Shown here: piece by piece, positions 33,999 through 43,913 of the stretch
How the letters are laid out: every line of letters begins with the position of its first letter
Numbering within the stretch: position 1 is the stretch's first letter
From: MED-G116 sp038147495
GTDB taxonomy: Bacteria; Pseudomonadota; Alphaproteobacteria; Puniceispirillales; Puniceispirillaceae
DNA length: 64,000 bases
Assembly: GCA_038147495.1 (NCBI GenBank)
Contig: JAYQTT010000016.1
Location: 310,001 to 374,000, forward strand
Direction of reading: 5' to 3'
The notes under the pieces: model-generated
The model's input: only the letters and a program-made list of their open reading frames with translations
Databases searched by the model: none
Told to the model about the DNA's origin: nothing
Program-made: the position numbers and the translations under genes

Positions 33999-34856
33999 CT
34001 ATAAAATCATTGTTGGCCTGGACCAGATCCCTTGGGCTGTGAGCGAGATTGCCGCCGCCGCGCAGCTGTCGGCTGTTGGGAAAATGGCAAAACAGGTTGC
34101 CCCGCTTCCGGACATGCGTACCGCCTGAACATGTTCTGATGCCCGCAACATGCCCATCAGATCGCCGATTTCCGGCATCAATCCGATCGCCGCAGGCTCG
34201 AGGCTGTTCCCGGCCTTCACAATATCTTCTGCCTGCATGATTTCGGATGATAACGCCGTCTTATCGGCTAGATTGTCGGCACCCAATGCCCGGAAGACAT
34301 CAATAGTCGCAAGCGGCTTTCCGGGATTGGCCAGAAGCATGTGGCATGGTTTTACATCCTTGATTGGCGTAATCAATTCGCCAATGCCTTGCATGCGAAG
34401 ACTTGATCCGACAAGGCAGGCGGGAACATCGGCGCCAAGTGACAGGCCAAGCTTGTGAAGCTGGCTGTCATCAAAAGGCTGCTCATTCAGGCGGTTCAGT
34501 CCTTTAAGGATGGCAGCGGCATCGGATGATCCCCCGCCAAGACCGGCGCCAACAGGAATGTTTTTTTCAACATCGATGCTGACCGGACCAATATGCCCTC
34601 CAGCCGCGCGGTAGGCCGTAAGCGCCTTTATGCAGATATTATCATCGGGTGATCCGGTTAATTGGTCGGCAAAGGGTCCGGTGACGGCAAGATTGTCTTT
34701 CTCTGCCTCGCTTATGGTGACCTGATCACCAAATTCAGTAAAAACCACGATTGAGTCGAGAAGATGATATCCGTCATCACGCTTGCCTGTGATGCGCAAG
34801 CACAAATTCACTTTCGCCGGCGCCTTCATTGTCACACATAGGGGTGCCGCCGCCAT
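33999..34856 (-). CDS. ispE: 4-diphosphocytidyl-2-C-methyl-D-erythritol kinase
   Basis: GHMP kinase phosphorylating the 2-hydroxyl of CDP-methylerythritol in the non-mevalonate isoprenoid pathway. The N-terminus APAKVNLCLRITGKRDDGYHLLDS is a family signature, the ATP loop is PVGAGLGGGSSDAAA at about residues 95-109, and the C-terminal RMSGSGATCFAIF is present. Two starts are possible; 34856 is chosen because AGGA lies 8 bases upstream and it abuts the stop of the TPR gene, giving 285 residues; ATG 34829 would give 276. The TPR-ispE pair is common in Rhodospirillales-like genomes. Confidence 0.94.
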   Translation of the reverse strand: MAAAPLCVTMKAPAKVNLCLRITGKRDDGYHLLDSIVVFTEFGDQVTISEAEKDNLAVTGPFADQLTGSPDDNICIKALTAYRAAGGHIGPVSIDVEKNIPVGAGLGGGSSDAAAILKGLNRLNEQPFDDSQLHKLGLSLGADVPACLVGSSLRMQGIGELITPIKDVKPCHMLLANPGKPLATIDVFRALGADNLADKTALSSEIMQAEDIVKAGNSLEPAAIGLMPEIGDLMGMLRASEHVQAVRMSGSGATCFAIFPTADSCAAAAISLTAQGIWSRPTMIL

Positions 34857-34857
34857 C

Positions 34858-36582
34858 TCAATCCTGCACGCCGTTGTTTTGCGTGGTTGGTAAGCCGCTT
34901 TTAATGCGGGCCTCAAGCTTTTGGATGTCATCCTCGTCATCGGCAAGTGCCAGCGCATATCGCCATTTGAAGCGGGCCTCATCATGACGTCCAAGTCGCC
35001 AATAGACGTCACCGAGATGGCCGGTAATTTCCGGATCAGCGGGCTCAAGGGCGGTGGCTTGCTCCAGATATGCTACGGCCTCTTGTAAATTCCCGAGGCG
35101 ATAATGAACCCATCCAAGTGAGTCGATGAAAAACCCGCTATCTGGCCTGAGCTCCACCGCACGTTCAATGAGGGCAATTGCATCGTCTAGATTGCGCCCC
35201 TGATCGGCCCACCAATAGCCAAGGTAATTCATTGCAAAAGCATCTGCCGGATTCATCTCAATCGCCGTCAAAAGATGCTTTTCTGCAGAATCATCCTTGT
35301 TCATTTGTTCAAGGACCATACCCAGATTTCGGTGTGTGTCGCTGGTACCGTGCCCAAGCTCAAGCGCAGAGCGATAGGCCTTGCTGGCGTCACGATATTG
35401 GCGGGCCCTGCGGTGACTGTCGCCAAGCTGCTTGTATAGATATCCATCATTCGGGTTAAGGCGAATTGCCTCATCAAGGATCAAAATCGCCTCATCAAAC
35501 CTTTCGCGGTCATTGGCAAGGTCGGCAAGCGCAATCATGGCAGGCTGCCCCAAAGAACCATCCAGTCTTATGCGTGACAGGCTGGCGGTAGCATCATCAA
35601 GCAAACCGCTCGAGATTTGTTGCTGGCCAAGGAGCAAATTGGCCAAGTCACTTTCCGGGTCCAGAAACCGTGCCAGGTGAAGGCGGGCCATCAACACACG
35701 AACTTCAGAACTTTGCTGGGCTTGAATGGCAAAATCGATAACCCCACTCGATAGATTCTGGGCAATGGATGGAGGCGTATTTATCGCTGGATCAGCAATC
35801 AGCCCCTTAATTCTGGCTTTGTCAAAAGTTGGCCTGAGGCGCATGTCGATAAATTGATTGGCTTGTTTGATGTTTCCATGACGTGCCAGAAGGCTGGCAA
35901 TTTGCAGGGCGGTAAGCTGGCTCATCTCGGCTTCTTGGATGGTGGTCACCGCAGAAATCGCCTCATCAACATTACCAATATATTCTGCCATCAAGGCGGT
36001 GTGCAAAATGATATGTGGTGCCGATCTGTCTGAGGGTTCATTGCCAATATTGCTGCCTTGCATGAAATGTGTCAGACCAGCATCACCCTGCCCGCTGGCA
36101 ATCAGCGCCCAACCCTTGATCAGCGCGGACAGTCCAATTGACGGGGAATGTTCACCAATGCTTTCGGCCAAAAGTTCAACAGCTTGCCAATCCTGATCAC
36201 GGATCGCGATGGCGGTTGCCGGTTCACTGCGAAATGAGGCGGCAATATTCAGCCCTTCCATCTGGCTGGCGGTGGCAGCGGCCTGAATGATATCGCCGCG
36301 AAGGTAGAGTGTGAGGAAGGCTTGCTGAAGCAGGCTTGAATTATCCGAGTCAGCGCGCAATGTCTCCAGATAGAAATTTGCCGACTGGCTGACATCATTA
36401 AAATAAAGCGCTTGTCGGGCGGCAAGAAAGCTGCCGGCGCCGTCATCGGTCAACGGTTTTGTTACCGGCATCGTCAACGGGCTTGCGGTGCTTGACTCAA
36501 GCACTGGCACCGAAGCTTGATTCTGATTGTTTTGTCCGGCACTGCCAGCGCAACCGGTCACCGCCAGACCAAGCACAATCAC
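34858..36582 (-). CDS. TPR-repeat lipoprotein
   Basis: About 574 residues, predicted to lie on the periplasmic side, with tetratricopeptide repeats through the whole length, densest from about 330 to 560 (YLYKQLGDSHRRARQYRDAS, HRNLGMVLEQMNKDDSAE, AFAMNYLGYWWADQGRNL, HYRLGNLQEAVAYLEQA). A short hydrophobic stretch ends in V-T-G-C, a lipobox. The only in-frame start by the usual codons is GTG at 36582, which leaves almost no N-terminal charged region; the sequence is open upstream without ATG, so an unusual start is possible. Function unknown; similar genes precede ispE in relatives. Confidence 0.83.
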   Translation of the reverse strand: MIVLGLAVTGCAGSAGQNNQNQASVPVLESSTASPLTMPVTKPLTDDGAGSFLAARQALYFNDVSQSANFYLETLRADSDNSSLLQQAFLTLYLRGDIIQAAATASQMEGLNIAASFRSEPATAIAIRDQDWQAVELLAESIGEHSPSIGLSALIKGWALIASGQGDAGLTHFMQGSNIGNEPSDRSAPHIILHTALMAEYIGNVDEAISAVTTIQEAEMSQLTALQIASLLARHGNIKQANQFIDMRLRPTFDKARIKGLIADPAINTPPSIAQNLSSGVIDFAIQAQQSSEVRVLMARLHLARFLDPESDLANLLLGQQQISSGLLDDATASLSRIRLDGSLGQPAMIALADLANDRERFDEAILILDEAIRLNPNDGYLYKQLGDSHRRARQYRDASKAYRSALELGHGTSDTHRNLGMVLEQMNKDDSAEKHLLTAIEMNPADAFAMNYLGYWWADQGRNLDDAIALIERAVELRPDSGFFIDSLGWVHYRLGNLQEAVAYLEQATALEPADPEITGHLGDVYWRLGRHDEARFKWRYALALADDEDDIQKLEARIKSGLPTTQNNGVQD

Positions 36583-36691
36583 CGGAATGCCCCCGGTTTT
36601 CAGAAATGCGGACAGCCATGACGCGGGCCCGTTTGCCCATTTGCGGGAAAATGTCCCGTTGCTTGCCGGCGCTGCATGACGTCATGACCTT

Positions 36692-38322
36692 CTACATATT
36701 CGGGTAGTTTGGCCCCCCACCACCCTCAGGTGTTACCCAAACAATATTCTGTGTTGGGTCCTTGATATCACAAGTTTTGCAATGCACACAGTTTTGCGCA
36801 TTGATTTGCAAACGTGCGTCCCCTGCATCGTCTTTGACAATTTCATAGACGCCAGCCGGGCAATAACGCTGCTCGGGCGCGTCATAGAGCGCCAGATTAT
36901 GCGCCACCGGAACAGACGGGTCTTTCAAGGTGAGATGTGCCGGCTGATTTTCTTCGTGGTTTGTTCCGGAAAGATAGACCGACGAATTACGATCAAAGCT
37001 GATCACATTATCCGGTTTTGGATAGTCAATCTTTGGTGCATCAGCGGCCTTTTTAAGCGCTGTATGATCGGCATGATTTTTGAGCGTCCATGGCGCATGG
37101 CCCCGCAGGATATATGTATCTATCGCGGCGTGGGCGAGGCCGAGCCACAGGCCTTTGGCAAATCCGGGCCGGATATTTCGCACTTTATGAAGCTCAGGCC
37201 ACAGCCATGATGACTGCAGCTTCTCGGCATAAGTGACTGGCTCATGCCCGGGCTCACATGTCTCAAGCGCTTCAAAAATGGCTTCCGCCGCGGTCATGCC
37301 TGACTTCATCGCCGTATGTGTGCCCTTGATTTTTGGCACATTCAGGAATCCGGCTGTACAACCAACTAGGCATCCACCCGGAAAGGTCAGTTTCGGTATC
37401 GACTGAAAGCCCCCTTCGTTAAGCGCGCGCGCACCATAGGACACGCGCCGTCCGCCCTCAAACACGCCGCGCACCGCCGGGTGGGTCTTGAACCGCTGGA
37501 ATTCTTCAAACGGCGAGAGATGTGGATTGCTGTAGTCAAGCGCAACGACATAGCCCACAGCAACCTGATTTCCATTCAGATGATAGAGAAAGGATCCACC
37601 GTAAGTGTCACTCGGCAAAGGCCACCCAACAGAGTGCCACGCCAGACCGGGCTGTGATTTTTCGGGATCAATATCCCAAAGCTCCTTGATGCCGATGGCA
37701 TAGGTTTGCGGGTCCTTGCCTTCGCGCAGGTCAAATTTGTCAAAGAGGGTTTTGGTCAGGTGACCGCGACAACCTTCGGCAAAGATCGTCTGCTTGGCAA
37801 CCAGTTCCATGCCGCGCATATATCCATCTGTTGGCTCACCGTCCTTGCCGATGCCCATATCGCCGGTGGCCACACCCGCACAGCGCCGGATTCATCGTAC
37901 AGAACTTCGGCAGCGGCAAAGCCCGGATAAATTTCAACACCGAGGGCTTCCGCCTGCTCGGCAAGCCAACGGCAGAAATTGCCAAGTGAGATAATATAGT
38001 TCCCATGATTATTCATGCTTGGCGGTGTTGGCATCCGGATTGAACCGGTCTCGGTCAGGAACATGAATTTGTCGCTGGTGACGGGCGTGTCCAACGGTGC
38101 GCCGCGGTCTTGCCAATCGGGGATCAATTCATTCAAGGTGCGCGGCTCGAGAACAGCGCCGGAAAGAATATGGGCACCAACCTCGCTGCCCTTTTCGATC
38201 AGACAGACTTCGATCTCACGACCGGATTCAGCTGCGAGTTGTTTTAGTCGGATTGCTGCGGACAAGCCTGATGGGCCTCCACCAACAATGACCACATCGA
38301 ATTCCATGGTTTCGCGTTCCAT
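36692..38322 (-). pseudogene. electron-transfer flavoprotein-ubiquinone oxidoreductase, one frame break
   Basis: Inner-membrane-bound flavoprotein that passes electrons from ETF to ubiquinone during fatty-acid and amino-acid breakdown. The N-terminal part has the FAD motif VVIVGGGPSGLSAAI. The frame breaks at about 37875-37877, where GTG-CGG-GTG-TGG reads out of phase; one extra G in the GGG run restores AAAEVLYDESGAVRG followed by VATGDMGIGKDGEPTDGYM. Downstream the iron-sulfur cluster motif C-V-H-C-K-T-C-D-I-K-D-P-x-x-N-I and the full C-terminus are intact. Total about 543 residues, the usual length. A homopolymer error is the simplest reading. The upstream divergent gene is udg. Confidence 0.9.
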
Positions 38323-38451
38323 ACGCCTGACCCCCAGATTCCACTCTGCCTGTTGCAGTTTGTTATTTTCAGTTTCATATATGATATGATGTGGAGTTCA
38401 TACTGGCTTTTTTGACACATCCAAAGCAACCGAAATTCGACGGAAATTTGT

Positions 38452-39297
38452 ATGTCGGCGAATGAAATTAACCGGGAAGAATTGATTGCCATGCTTGCCT
38501 GGCAAGTGGGCTGTGGTGCGGACGAGGCGATCAGCGATCAGCCAACCGCCGATCACCCCCTTCAGCCGATCGATGAATTCATCGGTTTGCCTGCCGCGCC
38601 GCGCCCTGTCTCCGAAAAAAAAGAGCCGGTAACAGAGACCGCGCCGACACCATCTGGCCATGCGTCATCCGGTTTATTTGAACAACAAGGAAGCACCGGT
38701 GAAACGGCCACAGCCACCATTGCCGATCTTGGCGCGATCACATCCCTTGCCGAATTGCGAAGTGCGCTTGCGCGGCTTGAGGGGTGCGCATTGAAGAATA
38801 CCGCCAGCAATCTGGTCTTTTGTGATGGCAACCCCGGCGCCAGAGTGATGATTGTCGGCGAGGCCCCCGGCCGCGAAGAAGATCGGGTTGGTCTGCCATT
38901 TGTTGGGGCTGCCGGTCAGTTGCTCGATAAAATGCTGGCCACCATAGGTCTTGATCGCTCAAGTGTGTACATCACCAATCTATTGCCGTGGCGACCTCCG
39001 GGCAATCGGACACCGACGGCTGAGGAAACCCGACTTTTGCTGCCTTACCTGCAGCGTCACATCCAACTCGCCAACCCTGAATATGTCTTTATTCTTGGTG
39101 GATCTTCGGCAAAGGCACTGCTGGCAACAAAAGATGGTATATTGAAAACGCGCGGTGTCTGGCGAGATGTCGATTTTGGCGATGGTGTTATGCGCCCGAC
39201 ATTGGCCAGCTTACATCCGGCTTTTCTGTTGCGCTCTCCCGCACAAAAGCGCCTGTCGTTTGATGATTTGCTTTCGCTTCGCGCAAGACTTGCTTAA
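38452..39297 (+). CDS. type-4/5-like uracil-DNA glycosylase
   Basis: A 281-residue enzyme that removes uracil from DNA. The catalytic core starts near residue 123 with MIVGEAPGREEDRVGLPFVG, the GEAPG-xxED motif of family 4 and related glycosylases, and ends with LASLHPAFLLRSPAQKR, the HPA motif region. Cys residues in EGCALKNTAS and LVFCDGNPG may bind part of an Fe-S cluster, but the canonical four-Cys set is not obvious. The first 100 residues are a low-complexity extension with unknown role. It is divergent from etf-qo and followed 10 bases later by slt. Confidence 0.86.
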   Translation: MSANEINREELIAMLAWQVGCGADEAISDQPTADHPLQPIDEFIGLPAAPRPVSEKKEPVTETAPTPSGHASSGLFEQQGSTGETATATIADLGAITSLAELRSALARLEGCALKNTASNLVFCDGNPGARVMIVGEAPGREEDRVGLPFVGAAGQLLDKMLATIGLDRSSVYITNLLPWRPPGNRTPTAEETRLLLPYLQRHIQLANPEYVFILGGSSAKALLATKDGILKTRGVWRDVDFGDGVMRPTLASLHPAFLLRSPAQKRLSFDDLLSLRARLA

Positions 39298-39307
39298 TCT
39301 TACGTCT

Positions 39308-41131
39308 ATGAAGATTGCCAGCAAATTACAATTGTCACTCTCACAGCTGGTGAGGGCTGTCTTGCCGCGTCCTGTGTGGGTGATGTTGGCTGTTATGCTG
39401 GTGTGTACGCATAACGCCATGGCAACAGAAGACCAAGACGCGGCACAATTACCGCAGCCGCTCAGCTATTTTGATGTTGAACTCTACCAGCGTCTATTCA
39501 CTTTGCAGGACAATGGCCGGATGAAACAGGCGATCCGCGAAAGCGTGCGCCTTGAAGACCGCCTGTTGATGGGTCATCTGCTGTCGAAGCGGTATTTGCA
39601 CCCGACAGCATGGCGCTCAACATATAAACAACTCTCCAGCTGGCTTAATCTTTATAATGACCATCCTGATGCCAGTCGGATATATTGGCTGGCAAAGCGC
39701 CGCCGCCCGGCGAATGCGAAAGCGCCAACACCGCCAAAGCCTGATTATTTGAACGGTTTTGGCCTGATCTCGAAAAATGAATATCGGCCGAACATTCCCG
39801 CCTTTTCCTCTGGACGGGCATCGCCGCGCAAGACCCGCCAGATCGCCCGTGAAGTCAGGCGCGCCATTCGCCGTGGATGGCCTACAGGCGCGCTCCGCGT
39901 TGTTAATGATGAGGGCAACAGACGCTATCTTACGAAAACAGAAGAAGGTCAGTTGCGCGGTGAGATTGCCCACGCCTATTTCATTTTCGGTCTTGACCAG
40001 AAAGCCATTCGCGAAGCGCGCTTTGCGATTGGAGCCGGACGTGAAGGCGCGCATATGGGATATTGGGCAGGCGGACTCGCCGCGTGGCGAAGCGGACAGA
40101 TTGAACTTGCTGGCGAGTTCTTCCGTGCGCTTGCCGATCAGGAAGATATGTTTGCCGATTTGCGAAGTGCGGCGGCGTTCTGGGCACAGCGCGTTGCCTT
40201 GCGGCAAGGCCGTCCTCAAGAGGCGGCTCGTTACCTTGAGATATCTGCCACGGTTCTGGACAGTTTCTATGGGGTGATTTCCCGTCAGGCGGCTGGCCAG
40301 CATATCGATATTTCTTTTGATTTGCCGCCAACAGCGCCGGGCTTCATCGACTGGCTTTCCTCGCAGCCGGGCGGTATGCGCATGTTTGCCTTGATTCAGA
40401 TTGGCCGCATTGATGATGCGGAACGTGAACTCCGGTATCTGTGGTCAGACATTCCCGACAATATGCGGCCAACAGCATTGCGCTTTGCTGTCGATCAGGG
40501 CATGGCCGGTCTTGCCTATCGGGCGGGGGCATTGATGCGAAAGAATGAGGGCAGCACATGGTATGGAGCGCTCTATCCCATACCGAAAACCCAGGCGGAA
40601 TTTGACGTGGATGAAGCGCTGGTTTGGGCAATTTCGCGCCAGGAATCAGGGTTTAATCCTCGTGCCAAAAGCCGCGCAAGAGCCGCCGGTTTGATGCAGA
40701 TCATGCCAGCCACCGCTTCATTCATCATGCGCAAGCGATCCTACCGGACCAGTGAACGGCATTTGCTGCTGGACCCGGAGCTGAATTTGCAAATTGGCCA
40801 GCGTTATATCCGGCACCTTCTTGAAGAGCCGATTATCGACGGGTCACTTGTACGATTGCTTGCTGCCTACAATGGTGGCCCAGGCAATCTCAACAAATGG
40901 CTGCGCAAAGTCGACCACCAGGACGACCCGCTTTTGTTGATCGAATCTATTCCATCGCGCGAGACACGGTCCTATGTAAAAAGTGTCATTACAAATCTTG
41001 CAATGTATCGCCAGCGATTTGACCAACCGGCGCCGACATTGCGGGCGATCGCCGCGGGCCGTCGAGGTACGTTTGTCTCATTGATGGAAAACAGGATGCC
41101 AGGCGAAACAGCAAGCTCTGCGTCCCAGTGA
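39308..41131 (+). CDS. slt: soluble lytic murein transglycosylase
   Basis: Periplasmic enzyme that cleaves peptidoglycan between MurNAc and GlcNAc, leaving 1,6-anhydro ends. The start at 39308 yields 607 residues; a signal peptide and membrane stretch (LPRPVWVMLAVMLVCTHNAMA) lies near residue 22-42. The large superhelical U domain is followed by the catalytic domain with the Glu in AISRQESGFNP, then RARAAGLMQIMPATA and YIRHLLEEP and LLAAYNGGPGNLNKWL. Longer in-frame starts lie in the udg gene. Symbol by family; the paralogue type cannot be told further. Confidence 0.91.
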   Translation: MKIASKLQLSLSQLVRAVLPRPVWVMLAVMLVCTHNAMATEDQDAAQLPQPLSYFDVELYQRLFTLQDNGRMKQAIRESVRLEDRLLMGHLLSKRYLHPTAWRSTYKQLSSWLNLYNDHPDASRIYWLAKRRRPANAKAPTPPKPDYLNGFGLISKNEYRPNIPAFSSGRASPRKTRQIAREVRRAIRRGWPTGALRVVNDEGNRRYLTKTEEGQLRGEIAHAYFIFGLDQKAIREARFAIGAGREGAHMGYWAGGLAAWRSGQIELAGEFFRALADQEDMFADLRSAAAFWAQRVALRQGRPQEAARYLEISATVLDSFYGVISRQAAGQHIDISFDLPPTAPGFIDWLSSQPGGMRMFALIQIGRIDDAERELRYLWSDIPDNMRPTALRFAVDQGMAGLAYRAGALMRKNEGSTWYGALYPIPKTQAEFDVDEALVWAISRQESGFNPRAKSRARAAGLMQIMPATASFIMRKRSYRTSERHLLLDPELNLQIGQRYIRHLLEEPIIDGSLVRLLAAYNGGPGNLNKWLRKVDHQDDPLLLIESIPSRETRSYVKSVITNLAMYRQRFDQPAPTLRAIAAGRRGTFVSLMENRMPGETASSASQ

Positions 41132-41164
41132 TATAACCCGATGATATAAAAGGGAGGGCCATTC

Positions 41165-41728
41165 ATGCCGACAAGTGATGAGCGTATCGACAAGACGATC
41201 GCCTTCCAGCCAGTCAATATTGCCATCATGACAATATCGGACACACGCACACCGGAGGATGACCGTTCAGGCAATCTTTTGGCCACACGTGTTGAAGAGG
41301 ATGGCCATAATCTGGTTGATCGGACAATTGTCACTGATGATCGTGAAAAGATCGTTGCCACATTACGGGAATGGATTGGACGTTCAGATATCGATGTGGT
41401 TCTGGCCACTGGTGGCACCGGATTGACCGGCCGCGATATCACGCCCGAAGCGTTTCGTGATGTGTTCGAAAAGGAAATAGAAGGCTTTGGCGAATTGTTC
41501 CGCTATTTGTCATTCCAGAAAATCGGTACATCGACAATTCAATCGCGGGCGCTTGCCGGGGTTGCCGGTGGCACCTATTTGTTTGCCCTTCCCGGGTCTC
41601 CATCCGGATGTCGTGACGGCTGGGATGAAATTTTGCGGTACCAATTGGATATCAGGCACAAGCCGTGCAATTTTGTTGAGATCATGCCCCGCCTTGCCGA
41701 GTCGGTGACCCAACGGCGCAAGGGATAA
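41165..41728 (+). CDS. moaB: molybdopterin adenylyltransferase/MoaB-type protein
   Basis: A 187-residue MoaB/MogA-family protein that acts in molybdenum-cofactor synthesis, probably adenylating molybdopterin. It shows ISDTRTPEDDRSGNLL, the family TGGTG loop (VLATGGTGLTGRD), TPEAFRDVFEKEIEGFGEL with the conserved acidic residue, and FALPGSPSGCRDGWDEIL near the C-terminus. The start is preceded by AGGGAGG. The stop shares a base with the rnhB start. Other Moco genes are not in the window. Confidence 0.92.
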   Translation: MPTSDERIDKTIAFQPVNIAIMTISDTRTPEDDRSGNLLATRVEEDGHNLVDRTIVTDDREKIVATLREWIGRSDIDVVLATGGTGLTGRDITPEAFRDVFEKEIEGFGELFRYLSFQKIGTSTIQSRALAGVAGGTYLFALPGSPSGCRDGWDEILRYQLDIRHKPCNFVEIMPRLAESVTQRRKG

Positions 41729-42369
41729 TGCCAGATCTGCAGTGGGAAAAGGCGCATATGGCAAATCATGCCGGCTTGGTTGTCGGCATTGATGAGGCCG
41801 GGCGTGGCCCTTGGGCGGGTCCGGTCACCGCAGCAGCGGCGTGGCTGAGCCCCAATCATTTCGATTGTCTGCCGGACGGTCTCGATGATTCAAAAAAACT
41901 CAGCCGAATAAAGCGCAAGCGCATATTTGCGGACCTGCAATCCAGTCCACATGAATTTGCGGTGGTCAGCGCCCCCGTTTCCATGATTGATGAGATTGGC
42001 ATCCTCAAGACGACTTTTTGGGCGATGCGGGAAGCCGCGCAAAGCCTGCAGGCAAAGTTGACCAGTCTTGGTTGTGGCCATGTGGATTTGTGTCTTGTCG
42101 ATGGAAATTTGACCCCGGATCTGGGGTTGCCCGCCCGGGCTATTGTGAAGGGCGATATGCTGTCATGCTCTATTGCTGCAGCCTCGGTTATTGCCAAAGA
42201 GACGCGCGATCATCTGATGGTTGAATTGGCTGGAGCGCAGGATATATATGGCTGGCAGCGAAATATGGGGTATGGCACACGCGATCATGCCGCCGCACTG
42301 CAAGCCAACGGCGTGAGCCCGCATCACCGGCGCAGCTTTGCCCCGATCAAAAAATTACTGCAAGGCTGA
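41728..42369 (+). CDS. rnhB: ribonuclease HII
   Basis: Cytoplasmic enzyme that nicks RNA-DNA hybrids, including single ribonucleotides in DNA. The active site is GIDEAGRGPWAGPV with the D-E pair, LDDSKKLSRIKR, and IVKGDMLSCSIAAASVIAKETRD with the third and fourth acidic residues; the C-terminal YGTRDHAAAL is also typical. Starts at 41728 (one base of overlap with moaB) or 41758 are possible; the longer gives 213 residues. moaB-rnhB-ccrM is close to the rnhB-ccrM order common in alphaproteobacteria. Confidence 0.95.
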   Translation: MPDLQWEKAHMANHAGLVVGIDEAGRGPWAGPVTAAAAWLSPNHFDCLPDGLDDSKKLSRIKRKRIFADLQSSPHEFAVVSAPVSMIDEIGILKTTFWAMREAAQSLQAKLTSLGCGHVDLCLVDGNLTPDLGLPARAIVKGDMLSCSIAAASVIAKETRDHLMVELAGAQDIYGWQRNMGYGTRDHAAALQANGVSPHHRRSFAPIKKLLQG

Positions 42370-42694
42370 TTCCGAACCGGTGCGCGGCGCATCGCGTCTC
42401 GCAGACCCGACACAGGCCGGTTAAAATCACTTCGCGTGAGTAAAAACGCGATATTGCCGTCATTACCCCGCACAACATAATCCCTGCTATGCACGCCCAT
42501 ACACCATATGTTGTTATGACTTTAAGTTTGCCCTTTAACATGTTGACTTTGCGCTATTATGTGATTCTTTTAGGATTGTACCTGCGCCGGTATGAGCGGT
42601 AAAACCGCCGGATCTCAGGGTGGTTTTGGATGTGATTTGCCACAAATTGCCAGCTGCCGGGTGGGTTATGACGGGGAGTTGAAGGGAAAAGTTT
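42370..42694 (+). promoter_or_regulatory. non-coding upstream region of ccrM
   Basis: A 325-base stretch without a plausible gene between rnhB and ccrM. It contains a GANTC site (GATTC at 42563-42567), the target sequence of CcrM itself, and two TTAA half-sites at 42522-42525 and 42535-42538, 9 bases apart; the CtrA consensus has 7 between half-sites, so this is only suggestive. The ccrM promoter in Caulobacter is controlled by CtrA and methylation, so self-regulation is plausible but unproven here. Confidence 0.45.
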
Positions 42695-43774
42695 GTGAAG
42701 ATGAACACGATTTCATGTGGGGAGTGCGTCGACCAGCTGGCGAAAGTCGCCAGCGAGTCGGTTGACCTTGTCTTCGCTGATCCGCCTTATAATCTTCAGC
42801 TTGGCGGCGATCTCACACGTCCTGACCAGTCGCATGTTGATGCGGTGACCGAGGCGTGGGACAAGTTTGACACATTCGCCGCTTATGACGCCTTCAGCCA
42901 TGCATGGCTGGAACAGGCGCGACGTGTTCTCAAGCCTGATGGTGCGATATGGGTTATTGGCAGCTATCACAATATTTTCCGTATCGGCAAGATTCTGCAG
43001 GATCTTGATTTCTGGATTCTGAATGATGTGATCTGGCGCAAAACAAACCCGATGCCAAATTTTCGTGGACGGCGGTTCACCAATGCGCATGAAACGCTGA
43101 TCTGGGCAGCCAAGTCGCAGAAATCACGTTACACATTCAATTATGAAGCGATGAAGGCGCTGAATGATGATGTGCAAATGCGGTCTGACTGGGAATTGCC
43201 GATCTGTACCGGCCATGAGCGGATCAAGTCTGATGGCAAGAAGGCGCACCCAACGCAAAAGCCCGAAACCTTGCTTGCGCGGGTTCTTCTCGCGTCAACA
43301 AACCGGGATGATGTTGTGCTTGACCCCTTCTTTGGAACGGGAACAACAGGGGCGGTCGCGCGCCGGCTTCACCGCAACTTTATCGGCATTGAGCAGGATC
43401 CGGGTTATGTCAAGCTTGCGCGAGACCGCATCGCGAATGTAGAGCCGATAGGCTCTCCTGATTTGCTGGCAACGCCGCCGCGGCGCAGCAAGCCGAAGGT
43501 GGCATTTGGAACCCTGATTGAACGCGGCTTGTTGCGGCCGGGTGACAGGCTTTTTGATGCAAGGCGAAGATTCACAGCGCGCGTCCGTGCCGATGGATCA
43601 CTGGTCACTGATGCGAAGCAGACCGGATCAATCCACACGTTGGGCGCAAAATTACAGGAATTGCCTTCATGCAACGGCTGGACATTCTGGCATGTGACGC
43701 GTGATGGTAAGGACATCGCCATTGACAGTTTTCGTGATGAAGTCCGGGAGTCAACCGGCCAAAACAGCGAATAG
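42695..43774 (+). CDS. ccrM: cell-cycle DNA adenine methyltransferase CcrM (GANTC)
   Basis: A solitary beta-class methyltransferase that methylates adenine in GANTC and sets cell-cycle transcription in alphaproteobacteria. The catalytic DPPY is in VFADPPYNLQLGGDLTRP, and the SAM-binding FxGxG is in DPFFGTGTTGAVARRLHR. WRKTNPMPNFRGRRF and AHPTQKPE are present. The C-terminal 85 residues form the extra DNA-recognition domain seen in CcrM (SNGWTFWHV-like tail). No restriction endonuclease is near. The track-start ATG at 42695 and its neighbour MNT at 42701 are both possible. One GANTC site lies in the probable origin. Confidence 0.95.
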   Translation: MKMNTISCGECVDQLAKVASESVDLVFADPPYNLQLGGDLTRPDQSHVDAVTEAWDKFDTFAAYDAFSHAWLEQARRVLKPDGAIWVIGSYHNIFRIGKILQDLDFWILNDVIWRKTNPMPNFRGRRFTNAHETLIWAAKSQKSRYTFNYEAMKALNDDVQMRSDWELPICTGHERIKSDGKKAHPTQKPETLLARVLLASTNRDDVVLDPFFGTGTTGAVARRLHRNFIGIEQDPGYVKLARDRIANVEPIGSPDLLATPPRRSKPKVAFGTLIERGLLRPGDRLFDARRRFTARVRADGSLVTDAKQTGSIHTLGAKLQELPSCNGWTFWHVTRDGKDIAIDSFRDEVRESTGQNSE

Positions 43775-43913
43775 CTTTTGCATCGTCTGATTGCTTGGTG
43801 ATGCGCCGGTAAATTATGTTAATCTTGTCGTACACGCTGAAACATAGATCTGGCACCAGCTGTTCTTGTCGGGTTTCAGCTCTGAAGACGTCCACGGGAT
43901 CTGGGGATCTATA

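Noticed and set aside
42695..43774. CcrM as part of a restriction-modification system
   Set aside because: No endonuclease or specificity gene is nearby, and the C-terminal domain is that of the solitary cell-cycle enzyme.
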